From the NCBI GenBank assembly GCA_029935315.1, contig JAOZKN010000003.1, forward strand, positions 3,430 to 67,429: a stretch of DNA of 64,000 bases, written 5' to 3'. The translations under genes and the position numbers were made by a program. Numbering within the stretch: position 1 is the first letter of the stretch; the number at the start of each line of letters is the position of its first letter. The notes under the pieces were generated by a model, which did not search any database, was not told where the DNA came from, and saw nothing but the letters and a program-made list of their open reading frames with translations. Positions 8,245 through 17,311 of the stretch are shown piece after piece. Source of the DNA: Desulfocapsa sp. (GTDB taxonomy: Bacteria; Desulfobacterota; Desulfobulbia; Desulfobulbales; Desulfocapsaceae).

Positions 8245-9795
8245 ATGAAACCATCAAAAACCCTCTACATAGCCGGACATATCCTCCTGCTTCTTTTTAT
8301 CACCTCTGATGTCATGGCCGAAAACTGCCTCGAAGCACGTGAATGGTTCGAAGAAGGACTGAGTCTTGCCGACAATTCAGAGCAGGAAGTATCCTATTAC
8401 CAGCAGGCAATCCACCTCTGCCATGAATTTGTAGCTGCCCACAACAGGCTGGGCGAGGTGTATAAAAATCAGAAAAAATATAACTTAAGTATCCAGGCAT
8501 TCAAACAAGCCAGAATCCAGGCTTTGTCAAGTGACCGCTTTGCAACACGTTCCGACTCCCGGACACTATTTCTTGAATCCGCTGTCAGCCTTGGCGAAAT
8601 CTACAGAATACAGGGAGAATATGAACCTGCAGCAGAAGAATTCACAAAAGCCTTAGAGCTGGATCCTGACTCACGTGCAGCCAAAAACAACCTGCAATAC
8701 GTCTACAAACGACTCCACCATTACGATGATGTTCTCCCCTCCAATAACAATTTGCTGAACAATGCCATCTTCACCAGAATACCGGGTCTGACCCTTCCGG
8801 ACAGTACTTATTCTTTTGACTTCCAATGGAAACACTGGGACCAGGAATCCACCCCGGTTAACGTAGACATGCTGCACCCGGATGAGATTGTCATCCTCCC
8901 GGACAATCAACACTCTACCATTGCCGGATTAGTTGAGGATGGTTTTTTGACCGCTTCCGCTCCGGAAGAATTGTCATCAACTATAAATGTTTTTGCGTTA
9001 TCCATGCGTTACGGGATCACCAACGATATCACTCTTGGCCTGGTTCCAAAGGTACTTTCTCAATCGCTTGATATTAGCTTGAGCGGTTTTAACGAACTTG
9101 ACATTCCAACAAATACAGAATTGGGTGATACGGAACTACTCCTCAAATACCACCTCTGGGGAAAACAGAAACAGCATATTTCTTTCTATACTCTGCTTAA
9201 CATTCCCACCGGAAAAGAGATAAAAGTCACTGGAAAAGAGCCCTTAATTACCCGTGTTGCGGTGCAACACGATGACGGCAGTGTGGGAGTAGAAACATTT
9301 GAGTTTGATTTTGTCCGCTACGTGCCTTTTGGCTCAGAAAGTTTTGATATTACTCCAGGGCTTGCTCTCACCATTGGGTTGGATCCATTTGTCTTCCATA
9401 GCAACATACAATATAAATTCACCGACGGAATCCTTATCGGGGATGAGTTCCGTTTTAATATTGCAACCATTTACAGTATGAATCCAAGTGTCAATGCAAC
9501 CATGGAAATGAACTTCCGCTGGCGGGGAGAGGCGAGAAGACGATTCCATACTGTCCTCTTTAAATTCCAGCCTGATGCCATAATGAGGGGTGGAGTCACA
9601 GCCGGACCAGTCGCCGTTGAATCATTCTATACTGAAGAAGGAGGGAGCACCCTCTTCCTCTCTCCCGGCCTGCAATTCACTGTGGCTGATGGTATCAGAA
9701 TTGAAGCAGGTATACAGATTCCGGTTATTAAACAAACCCCAGGATGGACAGAAAGCATTGTCTTCCAACTGGGCATTACTTTTTTATCCTTCTAG
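8245..9795 (+). CDS. Exported TPR protein with C-terminal outer-membrane beta-barrel-like domain
   Basis: 516 residues. A Sec signal peptide (about residues 1-25, ending VMA) is followed by three or so tetratricopeptide-like repeats (~30-150; for example LGEIYRIQGEYEPAAEEFTKALELDPDS, positions ~8596-8680). From about residue 185 there are alternating amphipathic strands rich in aromatic residues, resembling the meta-pathway phenol-degradation/transporter type of outer-membrane barrel, and the protein ends with FQLGITFLSF, a typical barrel-terminal aromatic. It is the first gene of a five-member envelope group, with a beta-helix lipoprotein 11 nt downstream and then a 12-haem cytochrome. A porin role in an electron-transfer conduit is inferred; the barrel itself is a prediction. 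Confidence 0.65.
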   Translation: MKPSKTLYIAGHILLLLFITSDVMAENCLEAREWFEEGLSLADNSEQEVSYYQQAIHLCHEFVAAHNRLGEVYKNQKKYNLSIQAFKQARIQALSSDRFATRSDSRTLFLESAVSLGEIYRIQGEYEPAAEEFTKALELDPDSRAAKNNLQYVYKRLHHYDDVLPSNNNLLNNAIFTRIPGLTLPDSTYSFDFQWKHWDQESTPVNVDMLHPDEIVILPDNQHSTIAGLVEDGFLTASAPEELSSTINVFALSMRYGITNDITLGLVPKVLSQSLDISLSGFNELDIPTNTELGDTELLLKYHLWGKQKQHISFYTLLNIPTGKEIKVTGKEPLITRVAVQHDDGSVGVETFEFDFVRYVPFGSESFDITPGLALTIGLDPFVFHSNIQYKFTDGILIGDEFRFNIATIYSMNPSVNATMEMNFRWRGEARRRFHTVLFKFQPDAIMRGGVTAGPVAVESFYTEEGGSTLFLSPGLQFTVADGIRIEAGIQIPVIKQTPGWTESIVFQLGITFLSF

Positions 9796-9806
9796 GCCAA
9801 TTGCAT

Positions 9807-11123
9807 ATGAATATTTCGTTGATCTCCAGCATAAAACGGCCTGAAGCCGTTCGTCAGCAGTGGCCTTTTCCCTGCCTGACGCTGTGGATCATCCTTTCCT
9901 GTTGTGCAATAACAGGCTGCAGCAATGATATTTTTAACAGCCCCCGGATAGCTCTGGATACTGTAAAAAAGAATCCCATCCCGGAAGCACACGTTATTAT
10001 TACCCAGAACAACATCTACCAGAACAATCGTTCCGGCATCAGAACACGAGGCAATATGCCGATACATATTCAGAAAAACAATATTTATCAGAATGGCCAG
10101 GGTGGAATTAACCTCAACTACTCTGCCCGGGTACGCATCACAGACTGCACTCTTTCCCAAAACAAAAACAGTGGCATAAGTGCCGACAATGCCATACACC
10201 TTCAGATTAAAAGAAACAAAATTCTCCAGAATGAGCGTGGAGGCATACGGATACGATCGGCTCAACAGCTTACGCCTACAAACACCAGCGTAACTATTGA
10301 AAACAACTCAGTATTTCTCAACAACAATGGCGGCATCCACACCGTTTCAGACACTTCCCTTCCAATTCGTCTTCATATTTCAGGAAACAGTATATACCGT
10401 AACCAGAAAACCGGAATTAGAATTGAAGACAACGTTCATATGACTGCGTTCAATAACGAAATTTATAAAAACAGCACCTCAGGTATCGCAGCCTACAGCA
10501 ATAAAGCTGTTTCACCGATGCTTGATGCCTATCAAAATAAAATATTCTTCAACCAGGGCTCCGGAATTCTTATCCATAGCGGCATTACAGGGCAGATAGG
10601 ACTCAGTAATAATCTTGTATTCAATAACTATCGTGGCGGAATAGCCTGCGGCCTGTGGGGTGAATCCAGTAATGAACAAATTGACGTGGAGATATTTCAC
10701 AACACCATCGTTGCCAATGGCAGTGATGCTGAGGGAGCCGGTATCCGCAATGACAGCATTGGCAATGTAAAGATCAAAAACAATATTATTGCCTACAATT
10801 TCACCACCGGTATCATGACTGACAAGTGCTGGGGAAGCTCTTACAACCTGCTCTTTGCCAATGGCGAAACCTCCACAACAAGTGAACTGTCCACAAGTCC
10901 TCTCTCCTTCCTCATCGATAAAAAGCAATATGCAGGCTGCCAGACCTGGCAGCGTGGAGATGTTCTTGATGTACCGGAATTTACCAATCCAGACCAATAT
11001 AATTTCACATTGCAAATGCATTCACCGGCCATTGGTGCTGCCGCGCCGATCAACTCAGCATACTTTCACGATACTCCGTCTGACAATCTCGGGGCGAATC
11101 TCTTCCTTATCCCTGCAGAATGA
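9807..11123 (+). CDS. Right-handed beta-helix lipoprotein (NosD/pectate-lyase-like fold)
   Basis: 438 residues from the ATG at 9807; an upstream in-frame ATG at 9744 would overlap the previous gene. The hydrophobic N-terminus ends in a lipobox-like CAITGC (C34 is a candidate lipidation site). The rest is a ladder of ~22-residue Asn-rich repeats such as NNIYQNNRSGI and NEIYKNSTSGI, the pattern of parallel beta-helix (PbH1) proteins. No catalytic pectinase residues are evident, so it is probably structural or binding. The stop codon overlaps the start of the 12-haem cytochrome gene (ATGA), a strong sign of co-translation. It resembles the three beta-helix genes at 17690-23024. Confidence 0.75.
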   Translation: MNISLISSIKRPEAVRQQWPFPCLTLWIILSCCAITGCSNDIFNSPRIALDTVKKNPIPEAHVIITQNNIYQNNRSGIRTRGNMPIHIQKNNIYQNGQGGINLNYSARVRITDCTLSQNKNSGISADNAIHLQIKRNKILQNERGGIRIRSAQQLTPTNTSVTIENNSVFLNNNGGIHTVSDTSLPIRLHISGNSIYRNQKTGIRIEDNVHMTAFNNEIYKNSTSGIAAYSNKAVSPMLDAYQNKIFFNQGSGILIHSGITGQIGLSNNLVFNNYRGGIACGLWGESSNEQIDVEIFHNTIVANGSDAEGAGIRNDSIGNVKIKNNIIAYNFTTGIMTDKCWGSSYNLLFANGETSTTSELSTSPLSFLIDKKQYAGCQTWQRGDVLDVPEFTNPDQYNFTLQMHSPAIGAAAPINSAYFHDTPSDNLGANLFLIPAE

Positions 11124-12043
11124 AATCCAAGTCCTCCATACATCCCGCTAAAGAAATTGCGAAGAACAGCCCATCTCCTGTTCTCAGGCAGCTTCTTGTT
11201 CTTTTCTTTGCTGTGGCGTATTCTGCCTTTCTCTTCCCCGGCAACGCGCTGACAGCCGAGCTGAATCCACCTGAAAACAACTACCCCGAAATAAGCAAAG
11301 ATATGCCGACAGAGGAGTGCATGCAGTGTCACCCCTCCATAGCAACACTTCTCCGTACAAAAGGCGCCATGCATGCTCATGTGGAATGCAGACAGTGTCA
11401 TTTGCAGGTCCACGCCTACATTACAGGCAAGACCAACTACGCAGACATCCTGCCCAAATGCGACCGCTGTCATGCCCATCCCCACGGGGAGGAACTGACC
11501 CAATGCAGCAGCTGTCACCAGGAAGCGCATGCTCCACTTGAGATTCCTGCCAATCGTGCCCTTTCCCAGGGCTGTTACGTCTGCCACCCTGAGTTAGACA
11601 AAGATATAAAGATCTTCCCCACCAAACATACCTACCTGTACTGTACCTCGTGTCACCACACAAGACATGGCCGAAAACCTGTCTGCCAGGAGTGTCATCA
11701 GCCTCATGCTGGCAGAATAGGAGCATCTGGTCTTATAACTGATAGTACAAACCCGCTGGATCAATGTATTTCATGCCACCCTCCGCATAAAGCACTGAAA
11801 GTTACTTATCCTGATGATACCGAGAACACGGTATGCGCTTTCTGTCACCACAAGGCGGATGAAATGCTGCGGCGGAAGTATACAAAACATACCGCCCTCC
11901 TCTGCATCGCATGCCACCCCGGCCAGCACAAGACCATCAAACGATGCAAAGAGTGTCATGGGACGCCACACCCAGAGGATATGTTGAAAAAGTTCAGTTC
12001 CTGTGGTGCCTGCCACGGGGTTGCCCATAGCGTGGTACGATAA
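11120..12043 (+). CDS. Periplasmic dodecahaem (12 CXXCH) c-type cytochrome
   Basis: 307 residues. The signal peptide ends near ALTA. There are twelve CXXCH haem-attachment motifs: CMQCH, CRQCH, CDRCH, CSSCH, CYVCH, CTSCH, CQECH, CISCH, CAFCH, CIACH, CKECH and CGACH. Scattered histidines (for example KHT, PHGEE, RHG) can serve as distal ligands, so bis-His haems are expected. The spacing follows that of the two cytochromes at 23394 and 24209, so the three are paralogues. The 4-nt overlap with the beta-helix lipoprotein gene and direct abutment with the DUF1566 gene make this a tight operon. It probably moves electrons across the periplasm or outer membrane. Confidence 0.92.
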   Translation: MKSKSSIHPAKEIAKNSPSPVLRQLLVLFFAVAYSAFLFPGNALTAELNPPENNYPEISKDMPTEECMQCHPSIATLLRTKGAMHAHVECRQCHLQVHAYITGKTNYADILPKCDRCHAHPHGEELTQCSSCHQEAHAPLEIPANRALSQGCYVCHPELDKDIKIFPTKHTYLYCTSCHHTRHGRKPVCQECHQPHAGRIGASGLITDSTNPLDQCISCHPPHKALKVTYPDDTENTVCAFCHHKADEMLRRKYTKHTALLCIACHPGQHKTIKRCKECHGTPHPEDMLKKFSSCGACHGVAHSVVR

Positions 12044-13294
12044 ATGCCCCGGGCACGAAACCGATGCAGCACCCTGTGCGCACTGTTCCTCCTGGCAACA
12101 CTGGCATGTTTCGTGGTCCCCGCAACGGCAGGCAACTATGTTGAAAAACAGGAACATTATCCCACATCCATACCTGATACCGGCCAGGAGCTCTGCTATA
12201 ACACAGTAAAAGAGATTCCCTGTCCAGGTCCTGGTGAACCATTTTACGGCCAGGATGCAAATTATTCTATTCATACACCGGTTTATACCACCAGCAATCA
12301 AGGTGCTACTGCTACCGTCACCGATCATATTACCGGCCTGACCTGGCAGCGCAGACCAGACCCTCTGCTCAAGACATGGAGTGAGGCCATTGATTATACA
12401 GGGGAACTCAACTTATCCGGCTTTAATGACTGGCGACTGCCAAGCAAACAGGAACTGCAAACTATTTTTTCCTTTGGCAAGGCACCGGGACAGCTGCAGC
12501 AAGTAGTCCACGAGACACAAACACCTGGACAGAACAAAGAAAGGAGCTGCGCCTGGACCATCAGCAACCAGGTCTTTCCCAGTCTTGAAGCGAAAACCAT
12601 CTGCCTGCCTGACAAACAGGGTGCAATCAGCAGTAAATATAAAAAACAATATGTATACGCTGTACGTGGTCCGTCCTATATGACAGGCCATCTCAGAGAC
12701 AATGGCAACCAGACCATAACGGATCAATACACTGGACTTATGTGGCAAAAGAGAGAAATACTCCCCCAGAAATGGGGAAATGCACTTGCCTACTGTGAAG
12801 AACTGCAACTGGCTGGCTTTGATGACTGGCGTCTGCCAACACTGAAGGAACTTATGACTCTGGTCAACGAAGACCATAACACCGCCTCCATTGATACAAG
12901 TTTTTTCCCTGCAACCCGTACTGCAGCGTACTGGACCAGCACCACCTTCTCAGGACACCCTGGATTTGCCTGGTATATACGCTTTGATACCGGACTTGAA
13001 TACAACGGAGGATACAAAGGGCGTCGTTATTTCGTGCGGGCAGTACGAAGCGGTGGTGCCATAGCAGAAGCAGCACAAAAAACAGTGCTGAAGCCGTTGC
13101 CTGTAGTGGAAGAGCAGCCTGAAGAGATAGTCCCGGTGGCCACCAAAACAGTTACAGTCGAAGATCCCGTCGAAGCAACAATAGCATCCGAGCCTGTCAA
13201 GGCTGAAGAGCCCACCGAAACAACGCCACCCGATGCCAGCGAAATGGATATTTTTGAACCATACCCTCTGGACTATCAACTGTATGAAGAATAA
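12044..13294 (+). CDS. Exported protein with two DUF1566 (Lcl C-terminal-like) domains
   Basis: 416 residues. The signal peptide ends near PATAG. There are two tandem DUF1566 copies, recognised by TGLTWQR...GFNDWRLPSKQEL (~residues 95-145) and TGLMWQKRE...GFDDWRLPTLKEL (~227-270) and by AYWTSTTF and FVRAVR in the second. A low-complexity Glu/Val/Pro/Thr linker (~340-400) leads to a C-terminus rich in Tyr and acidic residues. DUF1566 domains resemble lectin-like/FGE-type folds and occur in secreted proteins; their function is unknown. The start codon directly follows the cytochrome stop, so it is the last gene of that operon. Confidence 0.8.
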   Translation: MPRARNRCSTLCALFLLATLACFVVPATAGNYVEKQEHYPTSIPDTGQELCYNTVKEIPCPGPGEPFYGQDANYSIHTPVYTTSNQGATATVTDHITGLTWQRRPDPLLKTWSEAIDYTGELNLSGFNDWRLPSKQELQTIFSFGKAPGQLQQVVHETQTPGQNKERSCAWTISNQVFPSLEAKTICLPDKQGAISSKYKKQYVYAVRGPSYMTGHLRDNGNQTITDQYTGLMWQKREILPQKWGNALAYCEELQLAGFDDWRLPTLKELMTLVNEDHNTASIDTSFFPATRTAAYWTSTTFSGHPGFAWYIRFDTGLEYNGGYKGRRYFVRAVRSGGAIAEAAQKTVLKPLPVVEEQPEEIVPVATKTVTVEDPVEATIASEPVKAEEPTETTPPDASEMDIFEPYPLDYQLYEE

Positions 13295-13413
13295 TGGAGC
13301 AGATAGCTGATTCGCAGAGCCCTCCGTACCGCACACAGTAGGAGCATGAGCATTTGCCTGCACGCCATGAGCAATTTGCAATACTGCTGCCAGGGAGGAG
13401 ATCGGGGGGGGAA

Positions 13414-13440
13414 GGATAGATGAAGTGGTTTCATCTATCC
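13414..13440. terminator. Hairpin between convergent genes
   Basis: A perfect 11-bp inverted repeat, GGATAGATGAA / TTCATCTATCC, with a 5-nt loop lies between the DUF1566 gene (+) and the gene at 13458 (-). No T-run follows on either strand, so it is a weak intrinsic terminator or an mRNA 3'-end stabiliser serving both directions. Confidence 0.5.
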
Positions 13441-13457
13441 TGTCAATACAGATGCAA

Positions 13458-13889
13458 TTATGGGGTTTTCTTAGACGCTGCCTCCTGGGCGGCATCCAAA
13501 AAATCCTGTTTCAGTAACTTGAAATCAGCACCATGTCCGCTATCTATTCGCAGAACAATACTTAAATCATCCTGCACTGGTGAAACAAACTGAAAAAGCC
13601 CCTCTTTATCAGTTACGCCTTCAAGTAATTTCTCACCATCTTTATCCACAACAAATATTTTGCCATTTTGCACCTTGTTTCCACCCATGAAAAAAGCTTC
13701 CACAAAGACAGTATCATTTTCAACATAGCACCAAAGGACTGTTGCATGGGCGTAGGCAATGGAGGCAGCAAACAATAAGACTACAAGTCCCGCAGCCAGA
13801 CTCAGTTTACCTTTACCCATGGCAGCAAAACGAAATACAGATTTACCAATAGACATACAACTCTCCTGCGATGTGGAAAATCTTTTCAT
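13458..13889 (-). CDS. Small periplasmic protein encoded with metal ABC transporter
   Basis: 143 residues. A hydrophobic segment (GKLSLAAGLVVLLFAASIAYA) acts as signal peptide, leaving a mature N-terminus starting His-Ala (HATVLWCYVEN). An N-terminal His after cleavage is seen in nickel/cobalt transporter periplasmic components of the NikL/CbiL kind. The remainder (GKIFVVDKDGEKLLEGVTDKEG) looks like a carboxypeptidase-regulatory/Ig-like beta sandwich. The ATG at 13889 overlaps the end of the permease gene and has GGGAG upstream. As last gene of the metal ABC operon it may bind or relay metal; function not established. Confidence 0.6.
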   Translation of the reverse strand: MKRFSTSQESCMSIGKSVFRFAAMGKGKLSLAAGLVVLLFAASIAYAHATVLWCYVENDTVFVEAFFMGGNKVQNGKIFVVDKDGEKLLEGVTDKEGLFQFVSPVQDDLSIVLRIDSGHGADFKLLKQDFLDAAQEAASKKTP

Positions 13890-14783
13890 TTATATTTCTC
13901 CCTGGCTCAGGCCACCCTTAGAGAAGAGCGGACGGAGCAACAACGAGCCATAAAACAGAATGCTGGAGACAAGAACAATAACGGCTCCACTTGGAATTGG
14001 CAGAAAACCCGACAGCACCATACCGAAAGTCGTACTGATAGTTGAAAACAAAACACTGACCCAAACAAACTGACGGAGATTTTTCACAATATTCTGTGCC
14101 CCGGCAGCCGGTACTACAACAAGCACCAGTACCAGTAAGGCACCAATCAGTTTCAGGCTGGCCACCACAACCACAGTCATCAAACAGACAAAAACATATT
14201 CAAGAAAAACAGGAGAGAGACCACGCGCCTTGGCAAGAATCGGATTAAAACCACCAAGCATAACCTTATTAAAATTGAAGGCGAAAAGTATTCCAACCAC
14301 CAGGGAGGCAACGGCCAGAGTTATCAGATCGGTATCATTTAAAGTTATCAAGCTGCCAAAAAGAATCCCCTCGACCTGGTGCACATTAAACTGACTGGTG
14401 ACGACAATCATCAGGATAATGCCAACACCGAGCACCTGAGCCAGAACAACACCAATAATAGTATCATTCGATAACCGTGAGCGATTTTTTACGAATGTCA
14501 TAACCAGGGCGACAATCAGACAGAAACCGTACAAACCGGCGTAGGTCCCTTCAATGGGTTCACCAAAGAGGAGGCCGATGGCCACTCCTGACATGGCTGC
14601 ATTCCCAATGGTTTGGGTGAAAAAAGAGAGCTTCTTCGTGACTACGACGGTTCCCATGGCTCCAAGCAGGGGCCCGATAATGATGGCGGCAAGCAGACCG
14701 CGAATCATAAATGTATGCTCAAAGATGGACGGCAGATATCCGGAAACTGCCCAACCACTTATTAAATCATAAATATATTCCAT
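13890..14783 (-). CDS. Zinc/manganese-type ABC transporter permease (ABC-3 family)
   Basis: 297 residues with about eight transmembrane helices and the ABC-3 features, including the early segment GPLLGAMGTVVVTKKLSFFTQTIGNAAMSGVAIG (positions ~14610-14720) and LIGALLVLVLVVVPAAGAQN. It is the membrane channel of a ZnuABC/TroABC-type importer with the ATPase at 14890 and the binding protein at 15591. It is separated from the ATPase gene by a 106-nt structured gap, although the operon is otherwise overlapping. Metal specificity cannot be read from the sequence. Confidence 0.88.
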   Translation of the reverse strand: MEYIYDLISGWAVSGYLPSIFEHTFMIRGLLAAIIIGPLLGAMGTVVVTKKLSFFTQTIGNAAMSGVAIGLLFGEPIEGTYAGLYGFCLIVALVMTFVKNRSRLSNDTIIGVVLAQVLGVGIILMIVVTSQFNVHQVEGILFGSLITLNDTDLITLAVASLVVGILFAFNFNKVMLGGFNPILAKARGLSPVFLEYVFVCLMTVVVVASLKLIGALLVLVLVVVPAAGAQNIVKNLRQFVWVSVLFSTISTTFGMVLSGFLPIPSGAVIVLVSSILFYGSLLLRPLFSKGGLSQGEI

Positions 14784-14817
14784 AGCACACCATAAATTGA
14801 CAACATCGTAAAACGAC

Positions 14818-14873
14818 GATTGCGTTTTCGGTAGCTTTCTGCATAAACTTTACAGAGAAGCTACGGCGCAATC
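14818..14873 (-). promoter_or_regulatory. Long imperfect hairpin between ATPase and permease genes
   Basis: Two nested inverted repeats lie in the only sizeable gap of the metal ABC operon: outer GATTGCG / CGCAATC (14818-14824 and 14867-14873) and inner GTAGCTT / AAGCTAC. It could be an mRNA processing or attenuation element that adjusts permease levels. It is seen in sequence; function is an inference. Confidence 0.45.
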
Positions 14874-14889
14874 CTCTCAGGAGAACTTG

Positions 14890-15594
14890 TTATGTTACAT
14901 TAGTAACCAGCGCAGACAGACTGAGATCATCGGGAGAACCATCGTAGGTCACAGTTCGATTGATTGCTGTCACTCGATCAGCAATACGGAGAATCGTCTG
15001 CATATCATGACTCACCAATAATATAGAATGACCATGCTCCTGCTTTAACTGAATAAGCATCTTCTCAAAATGACGTGCTCCAACCTCATCCACATTACTC
15101 GCCGGTTCATCCAGAAGCAGAAGTTCAGGCTTTGGTACCAAAGCCTGCGCCAGCAGCACTCGACGAAATTCCCCACCTGACAGGTAGCCGACACCACGAT
15201 CAATAAGGTGAGCACATTCGGTAACTTTCAATATCTCAAGGATTTCCTCGCGCATGGGCCTCCGACGTCCCAGAAACAGAGGAAATTTACGTAACATAAG
15301 GTATAAAAAATCAAAGACAGTGATGGGCACAGAATGATCAAATTCCAGAAGTTGTGGAACATAGCCAATTCGTCCGTTATCACTAAAACGGAAGTTAATG
15401 CTGCCCTTGTGGGGCATACCACCCATAATACTTCGAATCAGGGTTGTTTTTCCGGCACCATTCGGTCCGATCAGGGCATGAATGTGACCATGCCTCACAT
15501 CCATATTGACATCATTGAGAATTTTGTTCCCGCCAAGAGTAAGAGACAAGTCCCTAATCTCAAGCAGGTTATCACTGACGGGTTCTGTTATCAT
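14890..15594 (-). CDS. Zinc/manganese-type ABC transporter ATP-binding protein
   Basis: 234 residues with Walker A GPNGAGKTT, ABC signature LSGGEFRRVLLAQAL, Walker B LLLDEP and the switch His in LLVSHD. It energises import through the permease at 13890. Its ATG overlaps the stop of the binding-protein gene (ATGA at 15591-15594), indicating translational coupling. Length is normal for ZnuC-like proteins. The ATPase family is certain; the metal is inferred from the ABC-3 permease and TroA-type binding protein. Confidence 0.9.
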   Translation of the reverse strand: MITEPVSDNLLEIRDLSLTLGGNKILNDVNMDVRHGHIHALIGPNGAGKTTLIRSIMGGMPHKGSINFRFSDNGRIGYVPQLLEFDHSVPITVFDFLYLMLRKFPLFLGRRRPMREEILEILKVTECAHLIDRGVGYLSGGEFRRVLLAQALVPKPELLLLDEPASNVDEVGARHFEKMLIQLKQEHGHSILLVSHDMQTILRIADRVTAINRTVTYDGSPDDLSLSALVTNVT

Positions 15595-16520
15595 TTTACG
15601 CCTGAGGCCGTAGCAAGAGCCTGAACGATGCCAGCCATATTTTGTTTCATATCCTCTTCAAAAAGCCCGGCATCGTATGTTCCCGTGGAGACATGGGAAA
15701 GACTGTATATACGACAACCAGTCTCCTGAAAGATGATATCAACATATCGTTTTTCATAATCAAGTTCAGTGAAAAGTATATTCACTTTTGCTCTTTTGAT
15801 ACGTTTGATAGTATCCTGTAACTGCCGCGCACTGGGCTCTATTCCATGCCTGGGCTGTACCACCGCTGACACCTTAATCCCCAGCTCCTGAAAAAGATAA
15901 GCATAGCCATCATGCACAGTGGCGATGCGCAGAGTAGCAGTATCGATACTATCAATTTCTGCAAGGGTTGCAGCCAGCATCTTACGCAGTTTTTTCACAT
16001 ATGCCCGGCTGTTCTTTTTGTACACAGACGCCTGATCAGGACACAATTTACCGAGTTCTGCGGCAATCATCTGTATCTGTTGTACGGCAACAGTGATCCC
16101 AAGATAGGTATGGCTGTTATACGAAACTTTTTTTTCACCTTCTCCCTCAAAATCATAATGCGTCGCATAAGAGGGGATCAAGGGCAAGCCCATACTGGTG
16201 TTAATGATCTTCAGCCCTTTCAGGTCAGTGGCCTTCAGCATTGGATCCACAAACTCATCGTGCCCGAGTCCGTTAATAATTAAAGCATCCAGATTCTGTA
16301 AATGCTTAAGATCTGCGGGCATTGGCTGATAGGTATGGGGATCAGAACCGGGTGGGATCAGAGGCATTACTCTTGCGTTCCCCCTAACAATATTCTCAAC
16401 CCATGAGTAATAGGGGTGAAGGGAAACACCAATGGTCAAATCACAGCCACTCGTTGCAGACAGGCCTGCAGAAGGTACTGTCAGTAACAAGCTGAGAAAA
16501 AAGAAAACGATTTTATTCAT
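15591..16520 (-). CDS. Metal-binding ABC transporter substrate-binding protein (ZnuA/TroA-like)
   Basis: 309 residues from the ATG at 16520. That start gives a clean signal peptide (MNKIVFFFLSLLLTVPSAGLSA) and has AAAGAG upstream; a GTG at 16634 overlapping the previous stop would bury the signal and is rejected. The TroA fold is shown by PPGSDPHTYQP, GLGHDEF and NSHTYLG, whose histidines are the expected metal ligands. It lacks the His-rich loop of many ZnuA proteins; in its place is a short acidic stretch (FEGEGEKK). It delivers Zn or Mn to the permease at 13890. Confidence 0.88.
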   Translation of the reverse strand: MNKIVFFFLSLLLTVPSAGLSATSGCDLTIGVSLHPYYSWVENIVRGNARVMPLIPPGSDPHTYQPMPADLKHLQNLDALIINGLGHDEFVDPMLKATDLKGLKIINTSMGLPLIPSYATHYDFEGEGEKKVSYNSHTYLGITVAVQQIQMIAAELGKLCPDQASVYKKNSRAYVKKLRKMLAATLAEIDSIDTATLRIATVHDGYAYLFQELGIKVSAVVQPRHGIEPSARQLQDTIKRIKRAKVNILFTELDYEKRYVDIIFQETGCRIYSLSHVSTGTYDAGLFEEDMKQNMAGIVQALATASGVK

Positions 16521-16630
16521 TATTATTATGCTCTTTATATGAGTTATCGTTATTGGTATAAGCTCTTTCTGGCATCGTATGTATCTCCTGAAGCCATCTC
16601 CGTTCCAGTTTTTCAGGAACGGATCACCCT

Positions 16631-17311
16631 TCACTGACCGGGTTCTTCAGAAAGCTCCATCTCTGTGTTTCCCGCCATGGAATTTTCTGCAACAATCCAT
16701 TTCCAGCCACGCTCTGCAAGATCTTCTCCCGGGTAATCAACAGTTTGTGGATTGACCCAGATTTGCGCAGTAAAACGCATGAGCGTATTGTTATCCTTCC
16801 CTAAATGGGGGTGGGGATGCTGCTCACTCTGCAGATCAATAATACGAAGAATAAAGCTGTTTTCCAGGGGATCTCCTCCCTGTTGTTTGGCCGCAGCAGC
16901 GCCGACATTTATTCCGTAATAATCAACCCAGCCATCACTCTGGTATCGTTTCCAGACAAAACCCCGCAGATCAACAGGTAAAAAGATATTTGCAAAAGGT
17001 GGCAAGACCTCTTCTTGCAAGGTGTCAATACCTGGCCAGCTTCCGTTCTCTTCACGCAGGGTTAGCACATCGGCAACAACACCCAGTAATGAACGATAGA
17101 GGGTGGGGGCCTGGCTTTTTAAGTGCAGATTTTTAATCTGGTAGGGGCGTAACTGCACACCGGACGTGCTTGAATTCATCTGGGTAAAGCGTATCCCCAT
17201 GAGTAACACAATCAGTGCAATCACTCCGGCCAGAGCCAGAGCCTCACGTCGGGCACCCTTGGGCTGAACAAGAAATACCCTGCATTCATTCTGGGGAGGG
17301 GTGTTTTCCAT
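16631..17311 (-). CDS. Single-span membrane protein upstream of metal ABC genes (DUF6162-like)
   Basis: 226 residues from the ATG at 17311, chosen because GGAGAG lies 10-12 nt upstream; an in-frame start at 17401 is also open. One transmembrane helix near residue 25 (ALALAGVIALIVLLMGI) is followed by a periplasmic domain containing EENGSWPGIDTLQEEVLPPF and SEQHPHPHLGKD, a short His cluster that could touch metal. I associate this layout with the DUF6162 proteins found beside zinc-type ABC genes, but that match is from memory. It is the first gene of the operon running to 13458, so it may assist metal uptake. Confidence 0.55.
   Translation of the reverse strand: MENTPPQNECRVFLVQPKGARREALALAGVIALIVLLMGIRFTQMNSSTSGVQLRPYQIKNLHLKSQAPTLYRSLLGVVADVLTLREENGSWPGIDTLQEEVLPPFANIFLPVDLRGFVWKRYQSDGWVDYYGINVGAAAAKQQGGDPLENSFILRIIDLQSEQHPHPHLGKDNNTLMRFTAQIWVNPQTVDYPGEDLAERGWKWIVAENSMAGNTEMELSEEPGQ

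Noticed and set aside
9744-9806. Upstream start for the beta-helix lipoprotein
   Set aside because: It overlaps the preceding gene and would disrupt the lipoprotein signal peptide that begins at 9807.
16521-16634. GTG start for the metal-binding protein overlapping the previous stop
   Set aside because: It would place 38 charged residues before the signal peptide.
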